A stretch of DNA of 64,000 bases from Byssothecium circinans (GCA_010015675.1 ML976982.1:637341-701340); one strand, 5' to 3'; shown: positions 33,543 through 45,180, numbered from the stretch's first letter. A program made the numbers and translations. Notes: generated from the letters alone by a model not told the origin.

Positions 33543-34267
33543 GGTGCGTTTGGGGTCTGGAAAGTATTTGGTCTTTTAGGGATTTGATTTTGCGCGCTTG
33601 CTTTGGATCAAAGGCGAGGGTCACAAGGTGCAATGCATGAAGTGACCTTTTCACTGGGTAAAAGGAGGCTAGGATCAGCCTTCCCTAGCTCCTGAGGTCT
33701 TGTCTGGTTGCAGCAACGGCATGTTAGTGTAAGCTTAACGTGCAAGGAAGGTTACGGCGCGAAATACGTCGAGCCGGAAACGCGACTCCGTTTTCCTCGT
33801 CGGGCTGGATATACTATACCATGTATGATTAGGATAAAGGAAAAAGAACGGGCAGCTACTGTAGTACGTACCATACCATACCATACGTAGACCGTTCTGA
33901 GATGGAAAAATTCGGGATAGATGGATATCATTAATCGTCAAGTCATAGATAGACTAGACTAAACCTGACTATTATAATGTTTCAAGGTATACTATACTGT
34001 AACGAGACAAGTGAATATGAACGTATACACGTTAAACTTCGATTCCGTAAAAGGTTAAGAAGAAGAAGAGAGGAGACTACATAGTATGCTACGTATATAC
34101 TCATGCCATCCATGCATCCATCCATTCATCCCTCGATTCAGTCCAACTGCCCTCCCCTCCCCTCCCCATAACAAACCCAAGGAACTTTTCCCACTCCCTT
34201 CTCCTTCCCATATCCTACGTCTCACCCACACTAACACCACATACTGTAGAAACCCAACCCCACCACC
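33543..34267. other. Convergent intergenic region CDC73 / LEU1
   Basis: 725 bp between two convergent genes, expected to hold both 3' ends. It includes a short CCATA-type repeat (about 33868-33886). No gene is seen. Confidence 0.45.
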
Positions 34268-36693
34268 CTACCACTCCAACGGCTCCCCAATCTCCTCCCC
34301 GCGATTCGTCTTCGGCACGGGCTTCGCCTCCACCTTCACCGGGCCCTTGCGATGCCTAGCTAAATACCCACTCCCATCCAGCCACGGCCACTCCCTCGAC
34401 CTCTTAAGCTCATGCCTCTCGATCTTATCCACACTCGCCATCGTCAACCCAATATCATCTAGCCCGTTAACAAGACAGTGTTTGCGGAACTGCTCGACGT
34501 CGAATTTCGCAAGCTCATTGCCGTCAGCGTCGCGGATTACCTGGTTGGGTAAATCGACTTCGATTTCCTTTCCGGATTTCGCGACGCTGGCGATGTTGGC
34601 GAGGACGGCATCGTCGGCGATGCGGATGGGGAGCATGCCATTTTTGAACGTGTTGTTGAAGAAGATGTCGCCGAATGAGGGCGCGATGATGCATTTGATG
34701 CCAAAGTCGAGGAGGGCCCAGGGCGCGTGTTCGCGCGAGGAACCGCAGCCAAAGTTTGGTCCCGTGCAGACGAGGATCTTGGAGTGCGTAAAGGGTTCCT
34801 TGTTGAGGATGAAGTCGGGGTTGGGTTTATCGGTGCCGGTTTCGTAGCGCCAGGCGTGGAAAAGGGCTGAGCCGAGACCGGAGCGCTTGATGGTCTTGAG
34901 GAATTGCTTGGGGATGATGGCGTCGGTGTCGATGTTGGCGATGTCCATGGGTGCAGCGTAGCCTCGGAGCGTCTCGAATTTGGGCATGCCGGCTGAGGCG
35001 CCGGCTGTGGAGGTTGAGGATGTGTGCGAGATTTGGTCGGCGGGGGCGTCGATGATGCGGTCGAGGTCCTCGTCGCTGCTGACTTCTTCCATGTGGGCAT
35101 CCTCTACTTCGATCTTGGGCGATCCTTTGGCAGGGGCCAAGGATCGAGGGGCTAGTTTTCGTACGTCTGCGAGGTTGCCGACGATAGCGGCGGCGGCGGC
35201 CATGACGGGTGACATGAGATGCGTTCGACCGCCAGCGCCTTGTCGGCCCTCAAAGTTGCGATTTGACGTCGAGGCGCATCGCTCGCCGGGAGAGAGGATA
35301 TCAGGGTTCATGCCTAGGCACATGGAGCAACCAGCTTCTCGCCACTCGAAACCAGCATCCTGGAAGATCTTGTCCAAACCTTCAGACTCCGCTTTCTGCT
35401 TGACGAGACCAGATCCGGGAACAATCATGGCGCGCTTGACATTGGGGGCGACTTTCTTGCCTTCGACGATGCGGGCTGCAGCTCGGAGATCCTCGATGCG
35501 TGCATTGGTACATGAGCCGATGAATACCTTGTCGATGGGGATCTCTTGCATAGGCGTGCCGGCCGTCAAACCCATGTACTTCAGCGCGCGTTTGCAGGCG
35601 TCCTTCTTGACCTCATCCTGAAAGTCGTCAGGGCCAGGGACCACGCCGGTGATGGGGATAACGTCCTGAGGTGAGGTTCCCCATGAGACGGTAGGTGCAA
35701 TGTCCTTGGAGTCGATGAAAATCTCCTGGTCCCACTTGGCATCCTCATCTGACCGCAGACTCGACCAGTAGCTCACGGCCTTCTTCCATTCCGGGCTGTC
35801 GACCTTGGGTGCTAGTGGCCTGTTCTTAAGATACTCGAATGTAGTCTGGTCTGGTGCGACCATTCCCGCTCGTGCGCCAGCTTCAATCGACATGTTACAT
35901 ATCGACATGCGGGCTTCCATGCTCAAACCTCGAATGGCAGATCCACAGAACTCGATCACACTGCCAGTGCCACCAGCGGTTCCAATCTTTCCGATTACAT
36001 AAAGAACGATGTCCTTGCTGCTGACACCGGGTGCCAACTCTCCATCCACCTGCACCTTCATGTTCTTACTCCTCTGCGTGATGATAGTCTGTGTGGCCAA
36101 GACGTGCTCCACTTCACTCGTGCCAATGCCGAATGCGAGAGCACCGAAGGCGCCATGTGTAGATGTGTGACTGTCACCGCAGACGACGGTTGTGCCTGGG
36201 AGAGTGAAACCCTGCTCGGGACCGATGATGTGCACGATGCCCTGTCGCTTATCGTCGAGGCCGAAGTAGGTGAGATCGAAGGCCTTGACGTTGTCCTCGA
36301 GGGTTACGCATTGTATCCGCGAATCGACCTCTTCGATGAATTTGTCGGTTGTGGTGAGCGTCTTCCGTGATGAAGTGGGGATGTTCTACACGGGTCAGTC
36401 TGTAGCGCTACAATTTGTGCGGAAGCAACAACATACATGGTCTACTGTGGCCAGAGTGCAATCGGGTCTTCGGACTTTCCGACCCGCGTTTCGGAGGCCT
36501 TCGAATGCTTGCGGTGATGTCACTTCGTGGACCAGATGCCTGTCTGCAATGCTGTCAGCAAAAGAAGGGAAGAAGGGGGCGCAGATTTAGTACCGATGTA
36601 AAGCAAAATGGTCCCATCCTGCTTCTGGTCGACAATGTGGTCCTCGAAGACCTTGTCATACAAGGTGCGCGGTGGTTTCACTGCAGACGGCAT
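34268..36693 (-). CDS. LEU1: 3-isopropylmalate dehydratase
   Basis: Three exons on the minus strand, 36693-36594, 36543-36437 and 36385-34268, give 774 residues, the normal size of the fungal one-chain enzyme. The introns are 50 and 51 nt; splicing joins LLYI to DRHLVHEV and LATVDH to NIPTSS. The enzyme isomerises 2- to 3-isopropylmalate in leucine synthesis. The LeuC-like part (about 1-490) holds the family marks [15 protein letters not shown] and the three [4Fe-4S] Cys: one in [12 protein letters not shown] and two in [11 protein letters not shown] linker leads to the LeuD-like part (about 550-740), with [15 protein letters not shown] and [17 protein letters not shown]. All key residues are intact. 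Confidence 0.97.
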
Positions 36694-37425
36694 GGCGAGG
36701 GTGTGGGGGCGGTGACGTGATACGAGGGTCAATTAGGAGAGAGGGCTAGTGGGAGTGTGAACTGTGTCAGAAGGAGGGCAGATGATTGTGCGAAGAAAGG
36801 AGGCAATGGCAGTCAAATATAGAGAGGGCGGATAGCTGAAGGCGAAGCAGGGCGATGGCCGATGTTCGGCGGCGAGAGCTCCAGCAAGATCAAGACCTTC
36901 AAACGCACTCCCGACGAGCAGGTGCGAGTCAACGGCGGTGGTTAGCTCTAGCTGTGTGTATGTGATGGGTGCAGGTGATTCTACCGCTGTACGGTTAGTA
37001 TGTTATGCGAGAGCGCGTCTCTTTGTCGCTGGTCCGCATCACCTTCGCGATGCTGCAGAGAAATTTGTATGGTTAACATTGACATTTCGGCTGGGCGATG
37101 ACGTTTGCGACGCCCCGCACTAGCCCCGCGCCGTGATTGATGGTAAGCTCCTACACCGCACCTCCGATTGGACGTCTGCATGTTATAAACACACACACAC
37201 ACACACACACACCCCTTAGGGGAAAGCTGTTATTGCATCGGAGAATTTCCTGTCGTATACTAAAAGTCGACGTACAGTCCGCGTACAGCAGCTGGCAGCG
37301 GCTTTCATCGGTATTTACGTCGAGGGTTCCGTGATTGCGCGCGACTAGCCTTGTATAGCACATCTTTGAACGCAATTATCCTACAATAAACCTCTCGTAG
37401 ACGATGCTCACAATTAATGCCGCTT
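36694..37425. other. Intergenic, LEU1 promoter side
   Basis: 732 bp upstream of LEU1 and downstream of ALG7, which are both on the minus strand. It contains a 24-bp AC microsatellite at 37189-37212. A palindromic CCGG-type Leu3 site was not identified by eye. Confidence 0.4.
37189..37212. repeat. (AC)12 microsatellite
   Basis: Twelve uninterrupted AC dinucleotides in the LEU1 upstream region. Confidence 0.95.
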
Positions 37426-38910
37426 CTACCAGTTGTCGACGGAGAAGATCAGCAGCGCCATGCGGTGCCGGATGAACAGTCCCAGGAGGCCCACTGCCGT
37501 CTGGAATGCCAGCAGCCCTAATGCAAGGCGGTCCTCCCGCATGGGCCCGAACCACACCAACCACAGATTGATGATGGTGAAGTTGGAAGACGATACCACC
37601 TGCCCATTTGAATCCATCTCGACGTCGAGCATCCGAAGCCGGTGCAGCAGTTTCAGCGTCTCCGCTATCGGGCGGGCCAGAGGCTTCTTAAACTCCACGC
37701 GTGAGCACTCGAGGAGGCCCGTCCGTGCATTGAAACGAGGCAGCCGATGTCGGGGGCACGGCACAATGTGGAATAGCTGCGGAGCAGAGTACACAAAGTT
37801 GAATGCCTGCGGGAGGAGGAGCAGGATCAGTGTCTTGCTAAAGTGCCCGAGGATCCCGTCCACGGCGAAGACCATGCCTGCGAAGTAGCAGTAAGTGTCT
37901 CCCACAAACACTCGAGCCGGGTACCAGTTGTGCTTCAGGAGGGCGAGTGACACTCCAATGAAAGGCAGTAAGAGGTACAGAGAAAACAGGTGCGAGTCGG
38001 TCGCGGGGTGTGGGTATGGCGTGAATGGCGACAGATACAAGACATCATTGAGCACAATCAGCACCGCAATGACCAGCGATTGGGCCACTTCAATCCCGTT
38101 GATTCCGGCTAGAATGTTGATGCTGTTGGACGAGAATATCGACAGCATGGCCATGTACACGTAGTACAACCAACCTGCAGTCATTAGCACAGTCTCACGG
38201 GGCCATCATCCTGCACCTACCAAGGTCAAACAGCTCGCCCAGGTAGGGCCTCAGCGGTATGGGAACCACCATCTGCGTCACCCCAAAGTCCACAAAGTAC
38301 ACGATGAGCATCGGAATGGCAGCAACAGCCGGGATGAGCACCTTGTGCCGCCATCGGATGTCGAACAGGTCATCGCCTACGCCTAGCAGTACGATGGCCT
38401 GGAGCGAGAGGATGGCAGACAAATACGACGCAAGCTGGAGCCGTATTAGCAAGCGCTTCATCGACCATCCGCATCCGCCAAGGGAGGTAGTACCTTGCTG
38501 TGAGGAAATCTGTGCAGGAACCTGCCCGTCTCAACCTCCTCTAGCTCTTTGATGACATCGCGATTGCCGCCGCCCGACGTTGCAACGACAATGTCCTTGT
38601 AGAATGGCCATGGAATGAAGACTATAATGGTGAAGAGATACACCATGGCGCAGACGGCCCCCATGGTTTCAGGGATCTCCGTCTGCTTGAGTTTGCACAT
38701 ATCTTTGCCCTTGAAGCCGCGCCGTATGAATGCATTGCCGAGCCATCGTATCAGTGCATAGCAGCTGGCGAACGCCAGACAACTGAAGGCGATAGACGCG
38801 ATTAGAGGCTCGCCGTCGCCCCCAACAAAGGTCTGCGAGAGTATTCCAACGCACGCCAAGCAAAGCGAAAGCAGCGAGTAAGCTTCCGTCGACGTCAGAG
38901 CCGTGGACAT
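37426..38910 (-). CDS. ALG7: UDP-GlcNAc:dolichyl-phosphate GlcNAc-1-phosphate transferase
   Basis: Three exons on the minus strand, 38910-38494, 38434-38221 and 38174-37426, give 459 residues. Introns of 59 and 46 nt are GT-AG; splicing joins HRFPHSK to LASYLSAI and ELFDLG to WLYYVYM. This ER membrane enzyme makes the first lipid-linked sugar for N-glycosylation and is the target of tunicamycin. Visible family motifs are MGAVCAMVYL in the first helices, the catalytic GVGDDLFDIRWRHK, SINILAGINGIEVAQS, FVGDTYCYFAGM and the loop CPRHRLPRFN. About ten hydrophobic segments are seen. The gene is divergent from SEH1 with 171 bp between proposed starts. Confidence 0.96.
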
Positions 38911-39081
38911 GGCCTAGAGTGAAGGAGAGTGCGAAACAAAAGGAAAACGGAAGAAGCGTTTGTACGTTGATCAAGCAACGCAGGTGTTGTTGATATATTG
39001 ATGTTCTGCTCAGACGGGCCACCTTTACACTCCAGGACTGAATCTGAATCAGCCTCACAATTACCCGCTTGTCCCGATACG
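38911..39081. promoter_or_regulatory. Putative bidirectional promoter ALG7 / SEH1
   Basis: 171 bp between divergent starts if SEH1 begins at 39082. If SEH1 begins at 39490 the space is 579 bp. Confidence 0.45.
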
Positions 39082-40755
39082 ATGGAGCGCCGGACCTCGA
39101 GCCCAAAGCAAGCAGCAATGGCCTTTTCACAGCACCGTCCATCTATCCACGACGACCCTATCCAGCGAAATCTCGACCAAGTTACGCGTGAGCTCGCGCG
39201 CCCGCATTTCCTGTCCAACCTCACGCCGAGTCGCTTGCCGAGTCAGGCAGCGTCCGACTGTTCCCTATCGCCGCCAGCTCCACACCTTTCACCCTCGTCG
39301 CAGCCACGCCGCTCGCAGCTCAACAAGACCACGCTGAACTTTGAAGATGCGCTTGAAGTGGTTGACCTCGCTGAGCCGTTGATCCAAGAGCCTTCTGCCG
39401 ACGGTTCCTGCAGCGAGCCTGCCATCGCGAAACGCGTGACCGAACTGCTCCAGTCGCGCTTCATCAACGCGCGCGCCGCCTACTCCAATATGGCTTCAGA
39501 GCGCAACTTCCAGAGCTTCAACCACGGCCATCAGGATCTGGTGCTTGCTGTTGATTTTAACTATTTTGGTACGCGCATGGTCACGGCGAGCTCGGACCAC
39601 CGGCTTAAAGTCTGGGATAAGAAGGATGATTCCTGGATGCAGATCGAGAGCTGGAAAGCCCATGATGCTGAAATTGTCGATGTGAGTCGCCCCCTTCAAA
39701 ATAATGTACAGCATAGCCATCTTGGAATTTACTAACTCTAGCCAGGTCAAGTGGAACGGTCCGTTCATGGGCGAGGTCATCGGCAGCATCGGCGAAGACG
39801 GCCGCTGCAAGATCTGGCAGGAGGATGTCACCGAAGTGCCTCTCTCAGGCAGCCGCTTCAAGCTGATCACTAACATGGGTTCGACGACGAATGCGCCTTT
39901 CATGTCCCTCGACTTCAAGAACATCATGCAAGAGACGTGGCTTGCGCTCATTACCCGTGACGGCCTCCTTGTCATCTACGAGCCAATAGATCAGAGCAAT
40001 CTCAACGAATGGGCCGAATTAACATCACAATGGGTTTGTCCAAATGACCCTCCAGAGCGCTCGGAAGAGGTCGGCTTCAAAGTCGCTTTCCACAAAGAGA
40101 AACTACCTTGCTGGACCGCCATCATGGCTGGCCTGGACCGCAAGTCTCTCGGCCTGGCAGTCGCGGCTATGAAGAAGGTCATCATCTTCCGTACTGACAG
40201 GAACAAGAAATTCTGGCCTGTTGCCGAGTTGACGGGCGCTCGTCAGATCATCCGCGATGTAGCCTGGGCAAATGGCTCAATGAGGGGTCACGATGTTATA
40301 GCGACGGCGAGCAAGGACGGTGCAATCCGCATCTACGAGCTATTTACACCTCGCTCAGATAAGACCGCCGCTGGAGCCTCGTCAACTTCAGCGGCTGCAG
40401 ATACGTATGCGTCTCCTGAGAAGCCGGGTAAAAACCAACCTTCCGGCATTGGCCAGGGTCTAGCATCAACTTCGAACGCTCCAGTTCCACCACAAGACAA
40501 CGACCATCATCCAGGACGTATTCGGCAGGAATGGAAGATGACAGACGAGCTTATAAATCATCACGGTGCAGTCTGGCGCGTCGCCTTTTCGCAGATGGGT
40601 ATGTCCTGGACTAAAATTCCCGTAACCAATGCTTACCAGCTCCAGGCGACCTCCTCGTTTCCACCGGAGATGATGCGTCTATTCGCACCTGGAAGAAAGC
40701 TGTCAACGGCCATTGGGCAGAGTACGCTGAGATTGAGACTGCTCGTGACAACTGA
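39082..40755 (+). CDS. SEH1: Nucleoporin / SEA complex WD40 protein Seh1
   Basis: Three exons, 39082-39681, 39746-40598 and 40646-40755, give 520 residues. Introns of 64 and 47 nt join HDAEIVD to VKWNGPF and AFSQMG to DLLVSTGDD. Seh1 is a six-bladed WD40 protein of the Nup84/Y complex and of the SEA/GATOR2 complex. The canonical part starts at SERNFQSFNHGHQDLVLAVD and includes DFNYFGTRMVTASSDHRLKVWD, IGSIGEDGRCKIWQ, VIATASKDGAIRIYE and STGDDASIRTWKK; it ends shortly after the last blade. Upstream of it is about 135 residues of in-frame sequence not expected in Seh1. An ATG at 39490 (MASERNF) would give a normal 384-residue protein, and ATGs at 39001 and 39118 are also in frame. The true start is open. 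Confidence 0.92.
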
Positions 40756-41325
40756 TTAAACGACTACTTGGGCCGGTGCGGTTTTGGATTGGCGCACTGG
40801 GATAGACATACGGCTATCATGAGTTGATCTTTTTTTTCATGACCCCGCGGAGTTCAGGTATAGTGTCGCGTTCTGACTTCCACCAAGCGTCGAAGTCACT
40901 GCATTAGATACCCTGCGATATGCCTTTGATATCAAGGCATCGATCTCCTACAGCCCCGAGGACGGATTTTCGCGGTTAGACTTTGTAACAATTATGGGCT
41001 TTTTCATTTCAATTGCAAGTCTATCAATTCTTTTCAGCAATACTAATGTCCCTAGCGCGCAACCCTCTGTTCGTCACAGTCCTCATCCGACGAAATCTAC
41101 CTGCGTCATCCCACATTCCATCGCACCCGCCACCCCCATACCGCCCATCCACCACATTCCCACATTCCACAAGCTCACACCCTCCCGCCTCCTACATTTC
41201 ACCACCCCACAAAAAGTCTAACATTACCGCAAACGCAACGATGCAACTACTGCATCTCGCTCATTATCAGTCTTTCACCTCACTCACTCACCTTAGTATA
41301 GTCAAACCACCGAGTCCTGGAATTA
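40756..41325. other. Intergenic
   Basis: 570 bp between two plus-strand genes. CA/C-rich leader-like sequence occupies about 41060-41220. No gene is seen. Confidence 0.4.
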
Positions 41326-43554
41326 ATGGCGGAAATAGAAACCCTCGTCTTCCCCTCGAACAAACGCCACGCAATGCTATTCCGTCGCCGCTCCCCAACG
41401 GAAACAATCATCACGGCATCCTTCCCCGACCCGAAAAGCGGGCTTTTCTCTCCAGGTGATGTGGCGATTTCGACGTCGAAGATATCTCCCTCCATCGACG
41501 ATGGACAGCATGCGACTTCTCCACGGGGTCCGCGTCCCCTCCCACTCCCAACCCAACACCACAATCACCAACATGTCCAACAGCACCACACGAGCCCTCC
41601 TCACCCACCCCTCCACGCCCACACCCACACTAATACTGAACCTCAACCTCAACCCCAAACAAGACACCCACTTCCCCGTTCCCAATCCTCCTCCTACATC
41701 CTCGAAATCAAACACCACCCTGCCCCCCTCAGCCGCCGAACAAACCACAACGCAACCATCCACACCGAAGCCACAGACGCCCATCCCGCATTCGAGAGCG
41801 ACGCTTTCGCAGTGCAGATGCCGACGACACGGGAGCCTGTGCTTGAGACGCCGGTGCATCGCGCTAAGTTGCCGAAAGCGAAAGCATCACCCTCCCGTTC
41901 GAAAACGGCGACGAGGATGGGCGTGGGCGTGGGCGTGGGCGTGGGAGTAGCAGAGGGAAGAGAAGATGTGGCAGACAGTGGTGCGGTAGAGATATCGTCG
42001 CCGTCCAGAGCACAAGTCGAAGCCTACCAAACGTATAAGGAAAAAGCCAATCTGGTCCGCGAGAGGAATGATAGTCAGGGTGTGCGGGTACCGTCGAAGA
42101 TTTTGTCGTATGACTACGCTTGTGCTTCGAGGGATACTACAACTGCAACTGCATCTCCTCCACCCGCTCCTGCAGCATTGGCGGAGCTGGATCCAAAAAC
42201 GCACAGAGTGGGAAGTTTCTCTCCGACTCCGAGGTCGTTGGCGGGTAGTTTCCCACTCAGTCCGCCGATTCCGCAGCATTCGTGGTTGGACTCGGGGGCG
42301 GGGACGGGTTTTGGTTTTGGGCATGGTGGGCAGGCGCGGGTGGGAGGCGGATCGGGAGCAATTGGGGAGTCCAGGGCGATGGGATTAGGGAGTATCGCTG
42401 CTGCGACTACACCTACATCTGCTTCCGTGTCTGTAAATGTCAATGCACGGACAGGAACAGGAACACGATACCAACATCATCATCATCATCGCGGAGACAC
42501 AGACGGAGGAGCAACGCACTCACCACCAGCACAAACACAAACTTCAACACCTTCTCCAACGCCCAAGAAAATCACAGTGCGTCTCCGTCCGAAACCTTCC
42601 TCCCCTCATTCCCCAAACACCAACAACCACAACCACACCACCGCTCCTACCACAGTTTCCCAACCCACCCCCCGCCCCCCAAAAGAACCATGGTGGACAC
42701 TCCACACACGCTCCTCCCCCACCCCAACTACCACTACCACCACCACCTCCTCCCCCTCAACGTCCACAACATCCCCCACAACACCCTCAACATCCCGCTC
42801 CACCAGCCCCTCCAAATCAAGCCTAAACTTCGCGTACACGACCGCCGCCGCGCTTCCCCCAGGCGATACGCATTTTGCGTTTACGAAGGCGGAGAGGCAG
42901 CTTACGGGGACGCAGGCGGCGGCTGCGCGGGCGGTGTTGGAGGTGGAGATGGAGAGGAGGAGGGAAAGGGAGAGGGAGATGGAGACGAGGAGGAAGGAGA
43001 GGGAGTGGGAGAAGGTGAGGGCGGGGTTGTTGGCGAGGCGGGAAGAGAGGGGGGAAAGGGAGGAGAGGGTGAGGGTGAAAGAGAAGGAGGGAAAAGAGAG
43101 GGAGAGGGAGAAAGACAAAGGAAAAATAAGTCGATGGGCATGGCTCAAACCCACCGGCGCCGGCGCCGGTTCTAGCTCTGGTCCACGAATCGCAAAACCC
43201 AACACGGTGAACACAAGCGCGAATATAGCGACTACGGGCACGCCAGCTATAGCAGTGCCAGCGGGATATACGAACCCCTTCCTCAGACCCACCACCCCAC
43301 CCTCTTTACGCCCCACCTCTCCCCGTAAACTAGCCACCCAGCCTATTGAATCCCAATCCGCGGTTAAGTTCGAAAGCGGCTTCTCGCAGATCACGCGTCT
43401 GGCATCCTTGGTCCTCAAAATCTGTGCGATTGTGTATGCGTTGGTGGCGGTGTATTTTCTGCTGGATGCGGTGCGGGGCGCTGTGTATGCTATGGGTGCG
43501 CCGTGTCGGGCGGTTAAGATGGTTTTGGGGTATTTTTGGGGGTGGGAGAAGTGA
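41326..43554 (+). CDS. Large disordered protein with C-terminal membrane segment
   Basis: A single-exon frame of 742 residues. The first 45 residues look folded (MAEIETLVFPSNKRH, then LFRRRSPTETIITASFPDP). About 600 residues of His/Pro/Thr/Ser-rich low complexity follow, with a Gly-Val run, a charged Arg/Glu helix (about 530-600) and poly-Thr. The end is a hydrophobic helix (LASLVLKICAIVYALVAVYF, about 695-715) followed by about 25 residues, so a tail-anchored or single-pass topology is likely. Because of biased composition other frames are also open here, on both strands; I chose this one for its ATG, its length and the sensible membrane anchor. The family is not recognised and the function is unknown. 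Confidence 0.65.
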   Translation: MAEIETLVFPSNKRHAMLFRRRSPTETIITASFPDPKSGLFSPGDVAISTSKISPSIDDGQHATSPRGPRPLPLPTQHHNHQHVQQHHTSPPHPPLHAHTHTNTEPQPQPQTRHPLPRSQSSSYILEIKHHPAPLSRRTNHNATIHTEATDAHPAFESDAFAVQMPTTREPVLETPVHRAKLPKAKASPSRSKTATRMGVGVGVGVGVAEGREDVADSGAVEISSPSRAQVEAYQTYKEKANLVRERNDSQGVRVPSKILSYDYACASRDTTTATASPPPAPAALAELDPKTHRVGSFSPTPRSLAGSFPLSPPIPQHSWLDSGAGTGFGFGHGGQARVGGGSGAIGESRAMGLGSIAAATTPTSASVSVNVNARTGTGTRYQHHHHHRGDTDGGATHSPPAQTQTSTPSPTPKKITVRLRPKPSSPHSPNTNNHNHTTAPTTVSQPTPRPPKEPWWTLHTRSSPTPTTTTTTTSSPSTSTTSPTTPSTSRSTSPSKSSLNFAYTTAAALPPGDTHFAFTKAERQLTGTQAAAARAVLEVEMERRREREREMETRRKEREWEKVRAGLLARREERGEREERVRVKEKEGKEREREKDKGKISRWAWLKPTGAGAGSSSGPRIAKPNTVNTSANIATTGTPAIAVPAGYTNPFLRPTTPPSLRPTSPRKLATQPIESQSAVKFESGFSQITRLASLVLKICAIVYALVAVYFLLDAVRGAVYAMGAPCRAVKMVLGYFWGWEK
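41919..41945 (+). repeat. (GGGCGT)n coding repeat
   Basis: Tandem hexamers encode alternating Gly-Val inside the disordered protein. Confidence 0.85.
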
Positions 43555-43841
43555 TGGGGTGAGGTTGGGGGACAGTGGATTGGGGAAGGGGAGGGAACGT
43601 GGTATTGGAGGGTGGCGGTAGTATGGAGTAGCAGACTGAAGGGTAAAAATCGTGCCTATATCGTAGTAACATAGATGGGGGGCGTCTGGAATTTAGATTA
43701 TTGTTTGCTTGAATGGAAATGTTCCTATCCAAAGGAGCCAAAAACTACGGCTTTGCCGGAAGTGTTGTCTTCTTGAACCAATGACCTTTCGAGCATGAGG
43801 AGTAGATGCGAAGTCCGTATGAGAAGCTCTAAGTTATTCGA

Positions 43842-44876
43842 TTAGCTGCTAGTATAGGAAAAAGGGAGGCTTTTGGGGACCCAAAACGTACCGTCATACT
43901 CAATCTCATAGCTCACCGGCACATCTTCCTCATCCGCTCTTACCAATATCGGCGCATCTCTCCGAATCTTCCGCTCCTTCACATTAAACCGTATGCCGGT
44001 ATCCTTATTCGTACTAACCCACAATATCGACTCATCGTCCACACCTCGTCCCCCCTCCTCTACCAATTCCCTAACAGCTTCCTTCCCCTTCCCCAGCATC
44101 TCGACCGGCTCAATAGCCTCATCCCCCTTCCTTTCTCTCTCCGCCATCTTCCGCAACCACTCCCTCCAAACCCTCACAACGCCCTCCTCAACTTCAACAA
44201 AACAACTAAATAGCCCGTTCCTCGGGCCGATCTTGACCAGGTTCGTCTGCGCCACTAACTGCGTGAAAAGCTCATACGCCTCCAAACTTAAGGTCTGCCT
44301 TACGGTCTCCCCTACGGTCTCCCCTACGGTCTCCCCTTGTAATTTCTCCTCCGCTTCCAAACTCACGGTCTGCTTTACGGTCTCCCCTTTTAATTTCTCC
44401 TGCGCTGTGCCTGGGTACGTACGACTCCCCGGCACGTCACCGGGCGGTCCACGTACCCTCCGTCCACGAGTCTCAAGTTCCCGCCGATACGGTCGGAATC
44501 GCGAGTACATGTTGCGCATCTGGCCTAGTCGGCTCGCTATATCGGTATCGTTCTCGTTGTAGAGCGCGAGGCCGTCGGTGCCCTGGTAGGTGCAGAAGTA
44601 GTGTGGTTCGGTGAGCTTTGCGCTGGGGTGGAAACATTCGAGGAGCACAGAGTGGGAACCTAGATCTGAGGCGGCGATGAGGCGGTTGTGTAGGATGCGG
44701 AGGATCAGGGTGTAGATGCGGTGGGAGAGGATGGTTAAGGGGAGGAGTTCGGGGGTTGGGAGGGGGGTTAGGAGGTGGAGGAGTAGCTGTGCTTTGTTAG
44801 TGGTGTGGCTGTTGCGAGGTGTGTGGGTGAGGGATGTCACCTCATTGGGGAGCTTGTAGAGATGACATTCAGCCAT
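43842..44876 (-). CDS. Uncharacterised fungal protein, possibly F-box-related
   Basis: A minus-strand frame of 344 residues with an ATG in place. The start (LYKLPNEVTSLTHTP, then HLLTPLPTPELLPLTILSHRIYTLILRIL) is leucine-rich and helical. CFHPSAKL, HYFCTYQGTDGLALYNENDTD and RFRPYRREL recall an uncharacterised Aspergillus-type family sometimes labelled F-box-like, but I cannot confirm an F-box. The middle has a tandem GETV repeat (about residues 180-200) from a 12-nt unit at 44305-44340. A GTACGT donor at 43891 and a CTAG acceptor at 43849 would give an alternative end at 43829 (AANRIT) with a 43-nt intron. I cannot choose between the two ends. Confidence 0.65.
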   Translation of the reverse strand: MAECHLYKLPNEVTSLTHTPRNSHTTNKAQLLLHLLTPLPTPELLPLTILSHRIYTLILRILHNRLIAASDLGSHSVLLECFHPSAKLTEPHYFCTYQGTDGLALYNENDTDIASRLGQMRNMYSRFRPYRRELETRGRRVRGPPGDVPGSRTYPGTAQEKLKGETVKQTVSLEAEEKLQGETVGETVGETVRQTLSLEAYELFTQLVAQTNLVKIGPRNGLFSCFVEVEEGVVRVWREWLRKMAERERKGDEAIEPVEMLGKGKEAVRELVEEGGRGVDDESILWVSTNKDTGIRFNVKERKIRRDAPILVRADEEDVPVSYEIEYDGTFWVPKSLPFSYTSS

Positions 44877-45180
44877 TGTGGGGGATGAGATGATGCATTG
44901 AGTATTTACACCGCTGTGGGAGAGATGTGGAATGCGCAGACGTCATGGAGGGGTGGGCGGAAATAAAGCCATCGAACGGCGATAAGCGATAAGAGGATAA
45001 GAGGGCCGAGGCTACTCCAGATTAGGCTAGGTCATAACACCACCATCGTGCTTTCCACTTCGAGCTTCATACACCACCCTCCCTTTGCATACTTTTTCGC
45101 GGTCTCTACTCTCTCCTTTCTCAATCATCCCATTATTTGTGTGCTACAAGCGCGGGAATTGTGCCCACAAGCCATTTGAT
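44877..45180. promoter_or_regulatory. Divergent intergenic region
   Basis: 304 bp between the divergent start codons of the unknown minus-strand gene and the Ecm11-domain gene. The pyrimidine-rich last 120 bp look like a leader. Confidence 0.4.

Noticed and set aside
36694..36980. Leu3-type binding site upstream of LEU1
   Set aside because: I could not find a convincing CCGG-N4-CCGG-like palindrome by eye.
42282..43418. Long open frames on both strands overlapping the tail-anchored disordered protein
   Set aside because: They arise from biased, repetitive base composition; they consist of poly-Ser, poly-Gly or Lys/Glu-like runs and lack plausible domains or ends.
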